A DNA stretch of 64,000 bases from Arthrobacter methylotrophus (GCF_039539965.1 NZ_BAABED010000001.1:2604001-2668000); one strand, 5' to 3'; positions 28,208 through 38,424 are shown, counted from the first letter of the stretch. Notes: generated by a model not told the origin, from the letters alone. Made by a program: numbers and translations.

Positions 28208-29589
28208 CAGTTCTGGTCCTTGTTTGCTTCTTCAGTGCTGATCTCGAGATTGCTCCGTCCAGCCGGGCCCTTGGGCTTGCGTGTGGAGAGCGTGGTGCCC
28301 TTGACGTTGCCGTCTTCATCCAGCATGTCGAACCACTCCGCTGCCGTTTCCACGTCCTTGTCACCGCGCCCGGACAGGTTCACGATGATGATCGTGTCGG
28401 ACGGGTTTTCCTTGCCTTCGGTGAGCTTCTTGCCCACCTTGATGGCACCTGCCAGGGCGTGCGCGGACTCGATGGCCGGAATAATGCCTTCTGTCCGGCA
28501 CAGCAAGCGGAAGGCGTCCATGGCCTCGGTGTCCGTGATGGGCTCGTAGGTGACGCGGCCGATGTCCGCGAGGTAGGAGTGCTCGGGACCGACGCTCGGG
28601 TAGTCCAAACCGGCGGAAATCGAGTGCGATTCGATGGTCTGGCCGTCTTCGTCCTGCATGAGGTAGGACCGGGCACCGTGCAGCACGCCGGGGCGTCCAA
28701 GGGTAATAGCGGCCGCGTGACGGCCGGTTTCGACGCCGTCGCCACCGGCTTCAAAGCCGTAGATTTTCACGGACGCGTCGTCCAGGAAGCTGTGGAAGAT
28801 GCCGATGGCATTGGAACCGCCGCCGACGCAGGCACAGACGGCGTCGGGCAGCCTGCCGGTCTGCTCCAGGATCTGGGCGCGTGCTTCCTCTCCGATGACC
28901 TCGTGGAAGAAGCGGACCATGGCCGGGAACGGGTGCGCGCCAGCTGCGGTGCCGAGCAGGTAGTGGGTGGTGTCCACGTTGGAAACCCAGTCGCGAAGGG
29001 CGTCGTTAATGGCGTCTTTGAGGGTCTGTGAGCCATTGGTCACGGGAACCACCGTGGCGCCCAGGAGCTGCATGCGGGCCACGTTGAGTGCCTGGCGGCG
29101 GCAATCCTCAGCGCCCATGTAGACAACGCATTCCAGCCCGAGCAAGGCCGCAGCGGTAGCACTGGCGACACCATGCTGGCCGGCGCCAGTCTCCGCAATG
29201 ACCCGGGTCTTGCCCATCCGCTTCGCGAGCAACGCTTGGCCGAGGACGTTGTTGATCTTGTGGGATCCGGTGTGGTTCAGGTCTTCGCGCTTGAGGAAGA
29301 TGCGCGCCCCGCCGGCGTGTTCGGAGAAACGCTTGGCCTCCGTGAGCAGTGACGGCCGGCCCGAGTAGTTCTTGTTGAGGTCCTTCAACTGGGCCAGGAA
29401 CTCGGGATCGGCTTTGGCTTTCTCGAACGTGTCCTGTACTTCATCCAGGGCGGCGATGAGGGACTCGGGCATCCAGCGCCCGCCATAAGAGCCGAAGTAC
29501 GGCCCCGTGGCGTTGCGCAGCGATGCTCCGCCTTGCAGGAATGCGTCGGCCGCATTCTGTTCCGAGTTGGCTGTTGATGCGTCCACCAT
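28207..29589 (-). CDS. trpB: Tryptophan synthase beta chain
   Basis: The 460-residue PLP enzyme condenses indole with serine to tryptophan. The N-terminal [16 protein letters not shown] is typical. The PLP lysine lies in [10 protein letters not shown] and the phosphate loop is GGGSNAIG. The ATG at 29589 is chosen although the frame is open three codons further. A C-terminal extension of about 50 residues ([14 protein letters not shown]... to the end) is charged and slightly longer than in enterobacteria. It is coupled to trpA; a 111-base gap separates it from trpC. Confidence 0.96.
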   Translation of the reverse strand: MVDASTANSEQNAADAFLQGGASLRNATGPYFGSYGGRWMPESLIAALDEVQDTFEKAKADPEFLAQLKDLNKNYSGRPSLLTEAKRFSEHAGGARIFLKREDLNHTGSHKINNVLGQALLAKRMGKTRVIAETGAGQHGVASATAAALLGLECVVYMGAEDCRRQALNVARMQLLGATVVPVTNGSQTLKDAINDALRDWVSNVDTTHYLLGTAAGAHPFPAMVRFFHEVIGEEARAQILEQTGRLPDAVCACVGGGSNAIGIFHSFLDDASVKIYGFEAGGDGVETGRHAAAITLGRPGVLHGARSYLMQDEDGQTIESHSISAGLDYPSVGPEHSYLADIGRVTYEPITDTEAMDAFRLLCRTEGIIPAIESAHALAGAIKVGKKLTEGKENPSDTIIIVNLSGRGDKDVETAAEWFDMLDEDGNVKGTTLSTRKPKGPAGRSNLEISTEEANKDQN

Positions 29590-29700
29590 CAGTCTCACCG
29601 TCCTGTTCAGTTGGTAGTTGAGTTTTTCCAGGAGCCGCAGGACAGCAACCAGCCGCGTTGTCCGCTACTGTCCGGGTCCACGCCGCAAATCAGGCCTGTC

Positions 29701-30519
29701 TTAGGTCCTGACAGCGATGGCGGCAGCTCCGGCCGCCTTGAATTCATTGATTCGCTCCCGCGGGGTGGAGTCGCTCACAAGAGCCTCGCCCACCAGAATC
29801 GCGTGGGCACCGTTCCCTGCGTAGTGCGCGACGTCGGCAGCGTTCCGTACACCGGATTCCGCCACCACAACTGCTCCCGGGGGAATGCTTCCGGCGAGGG
29901 AGGCAAACAGCGAGCGGTCGACGTCGAGCGTCTTGAGGTTGCGCACGTTCACGCCGATGATCCGCGCCCCGGCAGCAGCCGCACGCTCGATTTCCTCCGG
30001 TGTGTGGGTTTCCACCAGGACGTTCATGCCAAGCTCGTGGCTCAACGCACTGAATTCCCGCAGCTCTGCGTCGGAAAGCGCGGCGACGATCAGCAGGATG
30101 AGGTCCGCACCGTGGGCACGGGCTTCCCAGATCTGATACTCGTCGACCGTGAAATCCTTGCGAAGCAACGGGATGTTTACGGCGGCACGGACGGCGTCCA
30201 AGTCCGCCAGGGAACCGTTGAAGCGCCGCTGTTCGGTGAGGACGCTGATAACGGAGGCACCGCCGTCGGCGTATTGCCGTGCAAGTGCCGCCGGGTCGAG
30301 GATGCTCGCGAGGTCACCCTTGGAGGGGCTGCGGCGCTTGATTTCCGCGATGACCTTCAGTTCGTCACGACTGTCCGCCGGACCACCCAGGGCAGCCCAC
30401 GCGTCGAGCGCAGGCGCAGCGACAGCGGCGCGCTCCTTCAGCTCCTCAAGACCGACGAGGCGACGGCGGGCCTCCATGTCCTCCCTGACACCGACGATGA
30501 TGTCATCAAGAACCGTCAC
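29701..30519 (-). CDS. trpC: Indole-3-glycerol phosphate synthase
   Basis: This 272-residue TIM-barrel enzyme closes the indole ring from carboxyphenylaminodeoxyribulose phosphate. Landmarks are VIAEIKRRSPSKGDL, the strand LLRKDFTVDEYQI with its catalytic Lys, IGVNVRNLKT and VVAESGVRN. The longer open frame is ignored: a GTG at 30519 begins the family N-terminus VTVLDDIIVGV and lies two bases after the stop of the preceding gene. Phosphoribosylanthranilate isomerase (TrpF) is not fused and not in the window. Confidence 0.95.
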   Translation of the reverse strand: MTVLDDIIVGVREDMEARRRLVGLEELKERAAVAAPALDAWAALGGPADSRDELKVIAEIKRRSPSKGDLASILDPAALARQYADGGASVISVLTEQRRFNGSLADLDAVRAAVNIPLLRKDFTVDEYQIWEARAHGADLILLIVAALSDAELREFSALSHELGMNVLVETHTPEEIERAAAAGARIIGVNVRNLKTLDVDRSLFASLAGSIPPGAVVVAESGVRNAADVAHYAGNGAHAILVGEALVSDSTPRERINEFKAAGAAAIAVRT

Positions 30520-30521
30520 AG

Positions 30522-30794
30522 TCAGTGGCCGGCGTTCTTCAGTTTGCTGCCATCGACGCCGTAGCCCGCCTTGCGCATGGCCCAGCCCGCAATCAAGCCG
30601 ACCACCATCACGACGATGCCGGCAATGAAGATGGGGGTGCTGGCAATTACAAAGGCGACGGAGGACACGAGTGCCCCGACCAGCATGACAATCACGCATG
30701 TCCACGCGGCCGGGCTGTTGCCGTGGCCGATGGCGTCGCTGTGGCTCGCAGCGGTCACAGGGGCCTTGCTAGCGGACACTGTGGTTTTGCTCAT
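30522..30794 (-). CDS. HGxxPAAW family small membrane protein
   Basis: The 90-residue protein has the namesake motif GHGNSPAAW near residue 24 and two hydrophobic helices (about 33-52 and 55-72), so it is an inner-membrane protein of unknown function. The family is found almost always inside actinobacterial trp operons, as here between the Trp-associated membrane protein and trpC. It is followed by trpC after two bases. The ATG is preceded by GAGGAG. Confidence 0.85.
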   Translation of the reverse strand: MSKTTVSASKAPVTAASHSDAIGHGNSPAAWTCVIVMLVGALVSSVAFVIASTPIFIAGIVVMVVGLIAGWAMRKAGYGVDGSKLKNAGH

Positions 30795-30882
30795 GTGAAA
30801 ATCTCCTCAGGATGAATACTGCTTACATTCTGCCATTTATTGGCGGCGCCCGGGACATCGTCCGAGCTCCGGACAGCCGGCC

Positions 30883-31488
30883 CTACGTGGGGTCTTCTCC
30901 GCGTGAGAGGCTGTCCCAGCTGTCGATCTCATCAACGGGTCCGGAACCCGCACTGACCGCACTGCTGGCGACGTCGTACTTGGTGCGCGTCTTCCAGCGA
31001 CGGCCTGCCAGTGGCAGCAAAGCGCCACACAATGCCAGCAGGCCGGCAGCCACGACGGCGAGGACGGGAAATACGGTGGACGACGCAGCCGCCCGTCCGC
31101 CGGAAATGCCGGTGGTAGCCGCAATGGTTCCTTGCGCCGCGCCGAGGGGGTCGGCGAGGACCGTCACAGCGGCGATAATGATGCCTGCCGAGGCAGACAC
31201 AAGAATCGTCGCAATAGTCCAGCGCGAAATCCTGCCGGCGATAGACGACGCGAGCCCTCCGGCGAGGGCGACGAGGGCGAGTGCGGTCACCGCAGTCGCC
31301 GCTTTGCTTCCCTGAACGTGAAGATCGGCATTCGCCGCCGCAGCGGGATCGAGCCGGACGTTGATCCAGCTCTGGGTCGTCGTACCGAAAACGGCCAGCG
31401 CGAGGATTGCCATGGCGAGAACGACGTTGGCCTTGCGCGCCCACACGGGAGTCTTTGTGGTGGCCGTCTGCGGCCTGGCGGCGCTCAC
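30883..31488 (-). CDS. Trp biosynthesis-associated membrane protein
   Basis: The 201-residue membrane protein has four hydrophobic helices: residues 22-38 (VLAMAILALAVFG), 66-84, 92-115 and 140-162. The segment TTTQSWINV between the first two is the conserved signature of the Trp operon-associated family (Trp_oprn_chp). The GTG start overlaps the trpE stop (GTGA). Its role is unknown; genomic association with trp genes is the only functional clue. It ends with an acidic tail. Confidence 0.88.
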   Translation of the reverse strand: MSAARPQTATTKTPVWARKANVVLAMAILALAVFGTTTQSWINVRLDPAAAANADLHVQGSKAATAVTALALVALAGGLASSIAGRISRWTIATILVSASAGIIIAAVTVLADPLGAAQGTIAATTGISGGRAAASSTVFPVLAVVAAGLLALCGALLPLAGRRWKTRTKYDVASSAVSAGSGPVDEIDSWDSLSRGEDPT

Positions 31489-33065
31489 GGCGTGGGCGTC
31501 CCGTCGTCGACGGTCCCTGCGGAAACGGCATCCGGGGAAATGTTGTGGAGCGATCCGGCGGTGTGCACGGCTCGCAGCGGGGCCGCGGCCTTGTTGACTG
31601 TCTCCAGCGCTTCGGACGGCTTGTGGGAATCGGCCACGATCCCTCCGCCGGCCTGGACGTAGGCCCGGCCCTCGCGCAGCAACGCCGAGCGGATAGCAAT
31701 CGCCATGTCCATGTCTCCTGCGAAATCCAGGTAACCCACGACGCCCCCGTAGATGCCCCGGCGGTGCGGTTCAAGTTCGTCCAGTAGCCGGAGTGCGCGC
31801 GGCTTCGGAGCACCGGAAAGCGTGCCGGCGGGGAAAGTCGCCTTCAGCACGTCGTAAGCCTTGGCGCCGGGAGCCAATTCGCCAACCACGGTGGACACCA
31901 GATGCATGATGTGGCTGAAGCGTTCAACCTCCATGAACTGCGTGACGTCGACGGTTCCTGCGACGCAGACCTTGGAAAGGTCGTTGCGGGACAGATCCAC
32001 GAGCATCAAGTGTTCGGCGCGTTCCTTCCGGTCCGCGAGCAGCTCGGCGGCCAGGGCCTTGTCGGCCTCAACAGTCTTGCCACGGGGCCTCGAACCGGCA
32101 ATCGGGTGCGTGATGACCTCGCTGCCCGTCACTGTCACGAGTGCCTCCGGGGAAGAGCCGACGATCGTGTATTCGCGGCCGTCGGGATCCTCGAGGCTGA
32201 AGAGGTACATGTAAGGGCTCGGGTTGGTGTTGCGCAGCACGCGGTATACGTCCAGCGGGTCCGCGGCGCACTCCATTTCAAATCGGCGCGAGATGACCAC
32301 CTGGAACACCTCACCGTCGACGATCGCTTCCTTGCCGCGATCGATGGCGTTCAGGTACTCCTGCTCGTCCCAGCGTTCCTGAACGCTTGAGGCAAAGTCG
32401 AGTGCTTCGGAATGCAGCACGGACACGGGCTGCCTCACGGGCGTGCTGATCTGGTCGAGCAGTCGCTTCACCCGGGCGACGGCGTCGTGCCAGGCTTCGT
32501 CGACGCGTTCGGAGCTGTTGTCGAAGTTGATCGCGTTGGCAATCAGGAGGACCGTGCCGTCCATGTTGTCGTGGACAGCCATGTCCGTGACGAGGTTCAG
32601 GGCCAGTTCGGGCAGGTGGAGGTCATCCTCCGGGGGGCTGGTCAGCTTCTCCCAGTGCCGAACGGTTTCCCAACCGAGGAAGCCGACAAGACCAGAGGTG
32701 AAAGGAGGAAGGTCCGGGAAGCGGTCGGTTTGCAGGGCCGCAATGGTGTCGCGGACGGCGTCGACGGGGCTGCCGTCGACCGGCACGCCGACGGGAGGCT
32801 CGCCGATCCAGTAGGCCTGCCCGTCTTTGCTCGTCAAAGTGGCCCGTGAACGGGAACCAATGAAGGAATAACGTGACCATGCTCCGCCGACGGCTGCCGA
32901 CTCAAGGAGGAACGTGCCGGGCTGGCCTTGGGCCAGCTTCCGGTAAAGCCCGATGGGGGTCTCGGCGTCGGCCAGTACCCTGAGCCGGACCGGGATGACC
33001 CGGTTGTGCGCGGCGAGTTCGCGGAACTCCTCCAGGCCCGGGCTGATGATTCCAAGGTCCTGCAT
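31485..33065 (-). CDS. trpE: Anthranilate synthase component I
   Basis: This 526-residue enzyme makes anthranilate from chorismate with ammonia supplied by TrpG, which is not in this window. The ATG at 33065 is preceded by GGCGGAG; the upstream in-frame extension is ignored. The N-terminal LLESAAVGG carries the LLES motif of the tryptophan feedback site. The chorismate-binding half contains ITHPIAGSRPRGKT, HLMLVDLSRNDLSKV and FPAGTLSGAPKPRAL. It heads the trp genes 55 bases behind hisI. Feedback inhibition by tryptophan is inferred. Confidence 0.95.
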   Translation of the reverse strand: MQDLGIISPGLEEFRELAAHNRVIPVRLRVLADAETPIGLYRKLAQGQPGTFLLESAAVGGAWSRYSFIGSRSRATLTSKDGQAYWIGEPPVGVPVDGSPVDAVRDTIAALQTDRFPDLPPFTSGLVGFLGWETVRHWEKLTSPPEDDLHLPELALNLVTDMAVHDNMDGTVLLIANAINFDNSSERVDEAWHDAVARVKRLLDQISTPVRQPVSVLHSEALDFASSVQERWDEQEYLNAIDRGKEAIVDGEVFQVVISRRFEMECAADPLDVYRVLRNTNPSPYMYLFSLEDPDGREYTIVGSSPEALVTVTGSEVITHPIAGSRPRGKTVEADKALAAELLADRKERAEHLMLVDLSRNDLSKVCVAGTVDVTQFMEVERFSHIMHLVSTVVGELAPGAKAYDVLKATFPAGTLSGAPKPRALRLLDELEPHRRGIYGGVVGYLDFAGDMDMAIAIRSALLREGRAYVQAGGGIVADSHKPSEALETVNKAAAPLRAVHTAGSLHNISPDAVSAGTVDDGTPTP

Positions 33066-33120
33066 GGTTTGTGTTCTCCGCCTTTTCTTGTGATTCCTCA
33101 AGTGGATGGTGTGTGGTGGG

Positions 33121-33549
33121 CTAGTCCCGCTCGCCTGTCACGGCGGCGAGGCTCCGGTCATCGAAGCATGTGCGCGTACCGGTGTGGCATGCCGCCCCTA
33201 CCTGGTCGACGCGGACCAGGAGGGCATCGCCGTCGCAGTCCAGGGCCACCGATTTCACGAACTGGACGTGCCCGGAGGTGTCTCCCTTGCGCCAGTATTC
33301 CTGGCGGGAGCGGGAGAAGAAGGTCACGCGTCCCGTGGTCAAGGTGCGGTGCAATGCCTCATCGTCCATCCAGCCGAGCATCAACACTTCGTCGGTGTCG
33401 AACTGCTGGATGATGGCCGCCACCAGGCCGGCCGAGTCGCGCTTGAGCGCGGCTGCCAGCTCTTGCGGGAGCGGACTTCCGGGTTCGACGGCGGGCTCCG
33501 CGGCAAAGGCTGCCGTGGACATGGCTGGGGGTGTTGACTGCTCGGACAT
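33121..33549 (-). CDS. hisI: Phosphoribosyl-AMP cyclohydrolase
   Basis: This 142-residue enzyme opens the adenine ring of PR-AMP, the third step of histidine synthesis. The zinc and magnesium ligands are visible in [28 protein letters not shown], preceded by [19 protein letters not shown]. The ATG at 33549 fits the family; the upstream extension is dismissed. It is not fused to HisE, whose gene is separate at 36149. It is followed at 55 bases by trpE and may be cotranscribed with the trp genes. Confidence 0.95.
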   Translation of the reverse strand: MSEQSTPPAMSTAAFAAEPAVEPGSPLPQELAAALKRDSAGLVAAIIQQFDTDEVLMLGWMDDEALHRTLTTGRVTFFSRSRQEYWRKGDTSGHVQFVKSVALDCDGDALLVRVDQVGAACHTGTRTCFDDRSLAAVTGERD

Positions 33550-33638
33550 CAGATCAAGTCTAGTGCCTCCTAGAGAGCCAAAATTCAGCGGCGCTTCCAC
33601 TGCGCAACAGAGGGCGTCTCGTGCTAGTTTCACAAGTG

Positions 33639-34283
33639 ATGCATTTCGTCGATCCCTCCCGCGAAGTACTGGCCGAAACACTCCTGGCGGCCGGACCTGA
33701 CTCCCCCACGCTCTGCGAAGGGTGGCTGACAAGAGACCTCGCGGCGCACCTGTACTTGAGGGAGCGCAAAGCGGCCGTCGGCATCGGCCTGCTCCTCAAG
33801 AGCCTTGCCAAGGCCTCGGACAAAGCCACCGCCAAATTGGCCTCCAAGCTCAAGACCACGGAAGATTACGCCGAGTTGGTGAACACTTTCCGCGCTGGAC
33901 CGCCGGCCTTGTCTCCCCTGAAGATCAAGGCCCTCGACGAATCCTCCAACCTCATTGAATATTTTGTGCACACGGAAGACATTCGCCGGGCCGGAGACCG
34001 TTGGGCCCCCCGCGCGCTGGACGAGGAATACTCGGACGCTTTGTGGGACGAATTGATTAAGCGCGCGGCCATTCTCTATCGCGGCGTGGACCTCGGCATC
34101 GTCTTGGTGCGCCCGACGGGTCCCCGCCACGTTGCCAAGCGCGCCCCCGTGTCCGTCGCGATCGTCGGCGAGCCCGGTGAATTGCTGATGCACGCCCACG
34201 GCCGCACGCATCACGCCCTCGTCACCTTCGAAGGCCAGCCGGACGCCGTCGCGCTGCTCCAGTCAGCCGAAGTCGGCCTCTAA
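33639..34283 (+). CDS. TIGR03085-family protein, mycothiol-dependent isomerase-like (DinB fold)
   Basis: The 214-residue protein begins with the helix [23 protein letters not shown] followed by TRDLAAHL, the N-terminal helix bundle with a potential metal-binding His found in maleylpyruvate isomerase-like proteins. Another His-containing helix is [13 protein letters not shown]. The C-terminal part ([20 protein letters not shown]) matches the small sterol-carrier-like end of TIGR03085. The activity is unknown; the fold suggests a mycothiol-linked transferase. The ATG at 33639 is preferred over a GTG at 33621. It is transcribed divergently from hisI. Confidence 0.8.
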   Translation: MHFVDPSREVLAETLLAAGPDSPTLCEGWLTRDLAAHLYLRERKAAVGIGLLLKSLAKASDKATAKLASKLKTTEDYAELVNTFRAGPPALSPLKIKALDESSNLIEYFVHTEDIRRAGDRWAPRALDEEYSDALWDELIKRAAILYRGVDLGIVLVRPTGPRHVAKRAPVSVAIVGEPGELLMHAHGRTHHALVTFEGQPDAVALLQSAEVGL

Positions 34284-34292
34284 CCGTCCTTA

Positions 34293-34362
34293 AGCCCAAC
34301 TAGCTCGCACTTGTTGTCGTTCTGAGCCCTCAAAACGACAACAACTGCGAGTTAGTTGGGCT
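34293..34362. repeat. Large intergenic inverted repeat (29-base arms)
   Basis: Arms 34293-34321 and 34334-34362 are complementary at 27 of 29 positions, one mismatch being a potential G-U pair, with a 12-base loop (CTGAGCCCTCAA). The arms contain GCCCAACTA and TTGTTGTCGTT. The element lies exactly between the convergent ends of the TIGR03085 gene and hisF. It could serve as a bidirectional terminator, but its size and composition are more like a dispersed palindromic element. No second copy was seen in this window. Confidence 0.85.
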
Positions 34363-34370
34363 GGAGCCAG

Positions 34371-35147
34371 CTAGCGGACCAGGAAGCCTGCTTCGCGGAT
34401 CGCCGCCTTGACCCGGGCAATCATGTCATCCGGGCCAAAATGGAAGACGGAAGCCGCCAAGACCGCGTCGGCACCTGCTTCAACTGCCGGCGGGAAATGC
34501 GCCGGTTCTCCCGCGCCCCCGGAAGCGATGATCGGGATGCGGACCGCAGCGCGGACCAGGCGGATGAGTTCGAGGTCAAAGCCGTCCTTGGTGCCGTCGG
34601 CGTCGATGGAATTGAGGAGGATCTCCCCCACGCCGCGGTCAGCGGCTTCCTTGGCCCAGGCGATGGCGTCGATTCCGGTGCCCTGGCGTCCACCGTGGGT
34701 GGTCACCTCGAAACCGGAAGCCGTGGGCTCCGAACCTGGCCTTGTCCGCCGGGCGTCCACCGACAGAACCAGCACCTGCGATCCGAAGTGGCGCGTGATC
34801 TCGTCGATGACGTCCGGACGGGCCACGGCGGCCGTGTTGATGGAGGCCTTGTCAGCGCCGAACCGCAGAAGCTTGTCTACTTCGGCCACGCCGCGGACGC
34901 CACCACCGACGGTCAACGGAATGAAGACTTCCTCAGCGGTGCGCCGAACGACGTCGAACGTGGTTTCCCGATTGCCGGAGGACGCCGTGACATCAAGGAA
35001 CGTCAGTTCGTCCGCCCCGGCGTTGTCATAGCGGTGCGCCAACTCAACGGGGTCACCGGCATCGCGAAGGCCTTCGAAGTTGACGCCCTTCACCACACGT
35101 CCGGCGTCGACATCTAGGCAGGGGATGACCCGAACTGCTACAGCCAT
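34371..35147 (-). CDS. hisF: Imidazole glycerol phosphate synthase subunit HisF
   Basis: The 258-residue TIM-barrel cyclase subunit uses ammonia from HisH to make imidazole glycerol phosphate and AICAR. The catalytic Asp lies in the first strand ([18 protein letters not shown]), and the second is in [16 protein letters not shown]. The phosphate-binding loops VGGGVRGV and [11 protein letters not shown] are intact. The ATG at 35147 follows GGGAG. hisH is not in the window. hisG lies 25 bases upstream in the same direction. Confidence 0.96.
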   Translation of the reverse strand: MAVAVRVIPCLDVDAGRVVKGVNFEGLRDAGDPVELAHRYDNAGADELTFLDVTASSGNRETTFDVVRRTAEEVFIPLTVGGGVRGVAEVDKLLRFGADKASINTAAVARPDVIDEITRHFGSQVLVLSVDARRTRPGSEPTASGFEVTTHGGRQGTGIDAIAWAKEAADRGVGEILLNSIDADGTKDGFDLELIRLVRAAVRIPIIASGGAGEPAHFPPAVEAGADAVLAASVFHFGPDDMIARVKAAIREAGFLVR

Positions 35148-35172
35148 TGCTACTCCCTGGAATTGTCTCTTG

Positions 35173-36033
35173 TCAGATGCGGCAGGCGTGGATGCTGCTG
35201 ACCAGGATGGCGCGGGCGCCAAGGTCGTACAGCTCGTCCATGATCCGGTTGGTTTCCCTCTTCGGAACCATGGAACGGACAGCCACCCAATCGGAATCGC
35301 GCAGCGGGGACACGGTGGGCGATTCGAGGCCCGGTGTGAGGGTGGCAGCTTCTTCCACGAGGTCCTTGCGGATGTCGTAGTCCATGAGCACGTACTGACG
35401 TGCGACGAGCACGCCCTGCAGGCGACGGATGAGGACCTCGATCTCCTTCGCCGTGCCGTTTGCGGCGCCGCCTTCGCCTGTGCGGCGGATCAGGACGGCT
35501 TCGGACTTAAGGATCGGCTCGCCGAAGATCTCCATGCCGGCGGCCTTGAGCGTGTTGCCGGTTTCGACGACGTCGGCAATGGCGTCCGCGACGCCGAGAC
35601 GCACAGAGGACTCCACTGCGCCATCGAGACGGACGACTTTGGCCTTGACGCCGCGCTCGGCGAGGTAAACGCGCAGGAGGCCGTCGTAGCTGGTGGCCAG
35701 GCGCTTGCCTTCAAGCTGGTCGACGCCGGAGAAGTCCCCGACGGGGCCGGCGAATCGGAACGTCGAGGCGGCGAAGCCAAGGGGAAGCAGCTCTTCCGCT
35801 TCGACTTGTGCGTCCAAGAGGAGATCGCGGCCGGTGATGCCGACGTCGAGCGTTCCCTGGCCGACATACACGGCGATGTCGCGCGGGCGGAGGAAGAAGA
35901 ACTCAATGTCGTTGTCAGGATCGATCATGACCAGTTCGCGGGTATCGCGGCGCTGGCGGTATCCCGCCTCGGACAGCATCGCGGAGGCGGCTTCGGACAA
36001 GGATCCCTTGTTGGGGACGGCTACTCGCAGCAT
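35173..36033 (-). CDS. hisG: ATP phosphoribosyltransferase (long form)
   Basis: The 286-residue enzyme catalyses the first committed step of histidine synthesis. The N-terminus [16 protein letters not shown] decides the start at 36033. [21 protein letters not shown] and the PRPP-binding [14 protein letters not shown] are characteristic. The C-terminal regulatory domain (about residues 205-286) is present, so this is the long, histidine-inhibited form that does not need HisZ. It is followed closely by hisF. Confidence 0.95.
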   Translation of the reverse strand: MLRVAVPNKGSLSEAASAMLSEAGYRQRRDTRELVMIDPDNDIEFFFLRPRDIAVYVGQGTLDVGITGRDLLLDAQVEAEELLPLGFAASTFRFAGPVGDFSGVDQLEGKRLATSYDGLLRVYLAERGVKAKVVRLDGAVESSVRLGVADAIADVVETGNTLKAAGMEIFGEPILKSEAVLIRRTGEGGAANGTAKEIEVLIRRLQGVLVARQYVLMDYDIRKDLVEEAATLTPGLESPTVSPLRDSDWVAVRSMVPKRETNRIMDELYDLGARAILVSSIHACRI

Positions 36034-36148
36034 GAGGGGACTTTCTTGAGGTATGGAGGGTGAAGTTTCAGGCATTGTGCTTCAGCACGGGGGCCACGCT
36101 TGGGCTCCGGCAAGACCTCTTCGGGTCCCGCAGACGGAGCGGACGTGG

Positions 36149-36412
36149 CTAGAGATGCTTGTAAACGTCTTCCAGGCTCAGACCCTTGGCGAGCATCAGG
36201 ACCTGCAGGTGGTAGAGCAACTGGGAGATTTCCTCGGCCGCGGCTTCATCGGACTCATACTCTGCAGCCATCCAGACCTCGGCTGCTTCCTCCACGACCT
36301 TCTTGCCGATGCCGTGGATTCCGGAGTCCAATTCGGCGACGGTACGGGAGCCTGCCGGACGGGTCGCTGCCTTTTCGCTCAGTTCTGCGAACAGCGTCTC
36401 GAAATTCTTCAC
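36149..36412 (-). CDS. hisE: Phosphoribosyl-ATP pyrophosphatase
   Basis: The 87-residue all-alpha enzyme removes pyrophosphate from PR-ATP, the second step of the pathway. The MazG-like metal motif reads [14 protein letters not shown], with [23 protein letters not shown] after it. The start is a GTG at 36412. It stands as a separate gene, as usual in actinobacteria, 115 bases ahead of hisG. Confidence 0.94.
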   Translation of the reverse strand: MKNFETLFAELSEKAATRPAGSRTVAELDSGIHGIGKKVVEEAAEVWMAAEYESDEAAAEEISQLLYHLQVLMLAKGLSLEDVYKHL

Positions 36413-36468
36413 GCCCTACAGCCTACTTGCTCCGAGCCGGAGACCGCCTGTCGAGGCATTGCATGACG

Positions 36469-36519
36469 AAAGGGATGTGAGCGAACGCACAATGCGCTTT
36501 GGTACGCCCACATCCCTTT
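36469..36519. terminator. Inverted repeat downstream of ribH
   Basis: AAAGGGATGTG (36469-36479) pairs perfectly with CACATCCCTTT (36509-36519). The 29-base interval between them can itself fold through GCG/CGC pairs. It lies just beyond the ribH stop and before hisE, so it plausibly ends the rib operon transcript. Confidence 0.6.
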
Positions 36520-36529
36520 CCTTGGTTTG

Positions 36530-37012
36530 CTAGAACTGCTTCAGGGTCAGTGCCGCGGCGAGCGCTGCGGTCACCGCTTCGTGGCCCTTGTCCTCGGACG
36601 AGCCTTCCAGCCCGGCGCGGTCCAGCCCCTGCTGTTCCGTGTCGCAGGTCAGCACACCAAAGCCCACCGGCACGCCGGTGCGGACACTGACGTCGGTCAG
36701 GCCCACGGTGGCAGCCTGGCACACGTATTCAAAGTGCGGTGTACCCCCGCGAATGACGACGCCGAGGGCCACGACCGCGTCAAAATGCGGTGCGAGCCGT
36801 GCCGCCGCGACGGGAAGCTCAAAGCAGCCAGGCACGCGCAGCACGGTGGGCTCGGCGATGCCGGCTTCCTTCGCAGCTCGCAGCGCCCCGTCGAGGAGCC
36901 CGTCCATGATCTGGGTGTGCCAGCTAGCAGCCACGATGGCGAGTTTCAACTGATGGGTTTCCTCCGATTTGAAGGTAGTGAGGTCAATGGTGGGGGCGCC
37001 GTGTCCGCTCAT
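36530..37012 (-). CDS. ribH: 6,7-dimethyl-8-ribityllumazine synthase
   Basis: The 160-residue enzyme condenses the pyrimidine and butanone phosphate precursors to lumazine. Visible motifs are [50 protein letters not shown] and [20 protein letters not shown]. All the substrate-binding residues I can place are present. It is the last gene of the ribD-ribE-ribB-ribA-ribH run. Confidence 0.95.
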   Translation of the reverse strand: MSGHGAPTIDLTTFKSEETHQLKLAIVAASWHTQIMDGLLDGALRAAKEAGIAEPTVLRVPGCFELPVAAARLAPHFDAVVALGVVIRGGTPHFEYVCQAATVGLTDVSVRTGVPVGFGVLTCDTEQQGLDRAGLEGSSEDKGHEAVTAALAAALTLKQF

Positions 37013-37030
37013 GAGTGTTTGTTGATCCGT

Positions 37031-37732
37031 TCAGTCTTGGTCGAGTTCGAAAGTGCTGGAAGAAGTATGGGTACCCGCTGGCTCAGTATCGCCCAGGGTG
37101 AGGCGGTGGTCCATGCGGTCCTTCTTGGTTTGCAGGTACCGGAGGTTTTCCTCACGAGACGGGACCTCGGTAGGCACCATCTCGACAACCTTCACGCCGG
37201 CCGCGGCAAGTCGGTTTTGCTTGTCCGGGTTGTTGCTCAGGAGCCGGATTTCGTGAAGGCCAAGTTCCGCAAGGATCTGGGCGGCGGCCTTGTAGCAGCG
37301 GGCGTCAATCGGGAGGCCCAGTTGTTCATTGGCCTCAACCGTGTCGAATCCGGCTTCCTGGAGTGCATAAGCCCTGATCTTATTGGCCAAGCCAATGCCA
37401 CGGCCCTCCTGTCCACGCAGGTAGAGCAGCGTACCGCCTTCATCCCGGATCAGCTCAAGGGCGTAGGCAAGCTGTTCGCCGCAATCGCAGCGATACGAAC
37501 CAAAGACGTCACCTGTCAGGCACTCGGAGTGCAGGCGCACCAGCGGCGCTTTGCCCGCCCGCGGCGTGTTCGGCGAACTGACCGCCAAGTGCTCAGCGCC
37601 GGTCACGTGGTCGGTCCAGGCCTGTGCCACGAACACACCGAACGCAGTGGGTAGCTGGACAACCGGGCCGCCGCTCACTGGGTGAGGCGTGCGTGCGGCC
37701 GTGCCGCCGTCGTGCGTTGTCGCTGTAGTCAT
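37031..37732 (-). CDS. ribA: GTP cyclohydrolase II
   Basis: The 233-residue enzyme opens the GTP imidazole ring to start riboflavin synthesis. The zinc-binding block is VRLHSECLTGDVFGSYRCDCGEQL, with three cysteines as expected. The substrate region LLYLRGQEGRGIGLANKIRAYALQ is complete. The gene is separate from ribB, not a fused ribBA; its ATG overlaps the ribB stop (ATGA). The last 20 residues are Ser/Thr-rich and probably disordered. Confidence 0.95.
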   Translation of the reverse strand: MTTATTHDGGTAARTPHPVSGGPVVQLPTAFGVFVAQAWTDHVTGAEHLAVSSPNTPRAGKAPLVRLHSECLTGDVFGSYRCDCGEQLAYALELIRDEGGTLLYLRGQEGRGIGLANKIRAYALQEAGFDTVEANEQLGLPIDARCYKAAAQILAELGLHEIRLLSNNPDKQNRLAAAGVKVVEMVPTEVPSREENLRYLQTKKDRMDHRLTLGDTEPAGTHTSSSTFELDQD

Positions 37733-38424
37733 CGCTGCTCCTCGTTTCGTGCCGGAAGTACGGCCTGGTCTTCACCCTCCGCCGCTGCCAGATAGGCCAC
37801 AAGGTCCTCGATCGAAATCAGAGGGCACCCATGCTCTGCCGCGAACTCCCGGAGGCTGTCCAAGCGCATCATTTCGCCATCGTCATGTACCAACTCGGCG
37901 ATCACACCCACTGGGGCCAGGCCCGCAAGCCGGCAAAGATCAACTGCCGCTTCCGTGTGTCCGGGGCGTTCACGCACTCCCCCTTTAACGGCCCGGAGCG
38001 GAAAAATATGCCCGGGACGGGTGATGGATGAGGCTGTGCTGCTGGAATCGGCCAGAATTCGGGCCGTCAATGCCCGGTCCGTGGCCGAAATACCGGTGCT
38101 CACGCCCACGGCGGCATCGCAAGAGACCGTGTAGGCCGTGCCTTTCGCGTCTTCGTTGACCATGACCATGGGCGGCAATGCCAGCGCGGCAGCCCGCGAC
38201 TCCTCGAGGGGAACGCAGATGACTCCCGAGGTGTAGCGGATAGTCCAGCCCATGAGGGCGGGCGTCGCGTGCTCGGCGGCGAAGATGATGTCGCCTTCGT
38301 TTTCCCGGTCCTCGTTATCCACCACGATGACGGGACGTCCGGCCGCCATGGCCTGCACGGCCTTCTCAACCGGATCAAGTCCCTGGCGCACCGCCGTGGC
38401 ACTCCTGTTGTGCTCGGAGCTCAC
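37729..38424 (-). CDS. ribB: 3,4-dihydroxy-2-butanone 4-phosphate synthase
   Basis: This 231-residue enzyme converts ribulose 5-phosphate to dihydroxybutanone phosphate and formate. The acidic metal loop VVDNEDRENEGDI near residue 35 and the loop GVSTGISATDRALT are clear, as is HIFPLRAVKGGVRERPGHTEAAVDL with its catalytic His. The stop overlaps ribA and the start overlaps the ribE stop. Confidence 0.95.
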   Translation of the reverse strand: MSSEHNRSATAVRQGLDPVEKAVQAMAAGRPVIVVDNEDRENEGDIIFAAEHATPALMGWTIRYTSGVICVPLEESRAAALALPPMVMVNEDAKGTAYTVSCDAAVGVSTGISATDRALTARILADSSSTASSITRPGHIFPLRAVKGGVRERPGHTEAAVDLCRLAGLAPVGVIAELVHDDGEMMRLDSLREFAAEHGCPLISIEDLVAYLAAAEGEDQAVLPARNEEQR

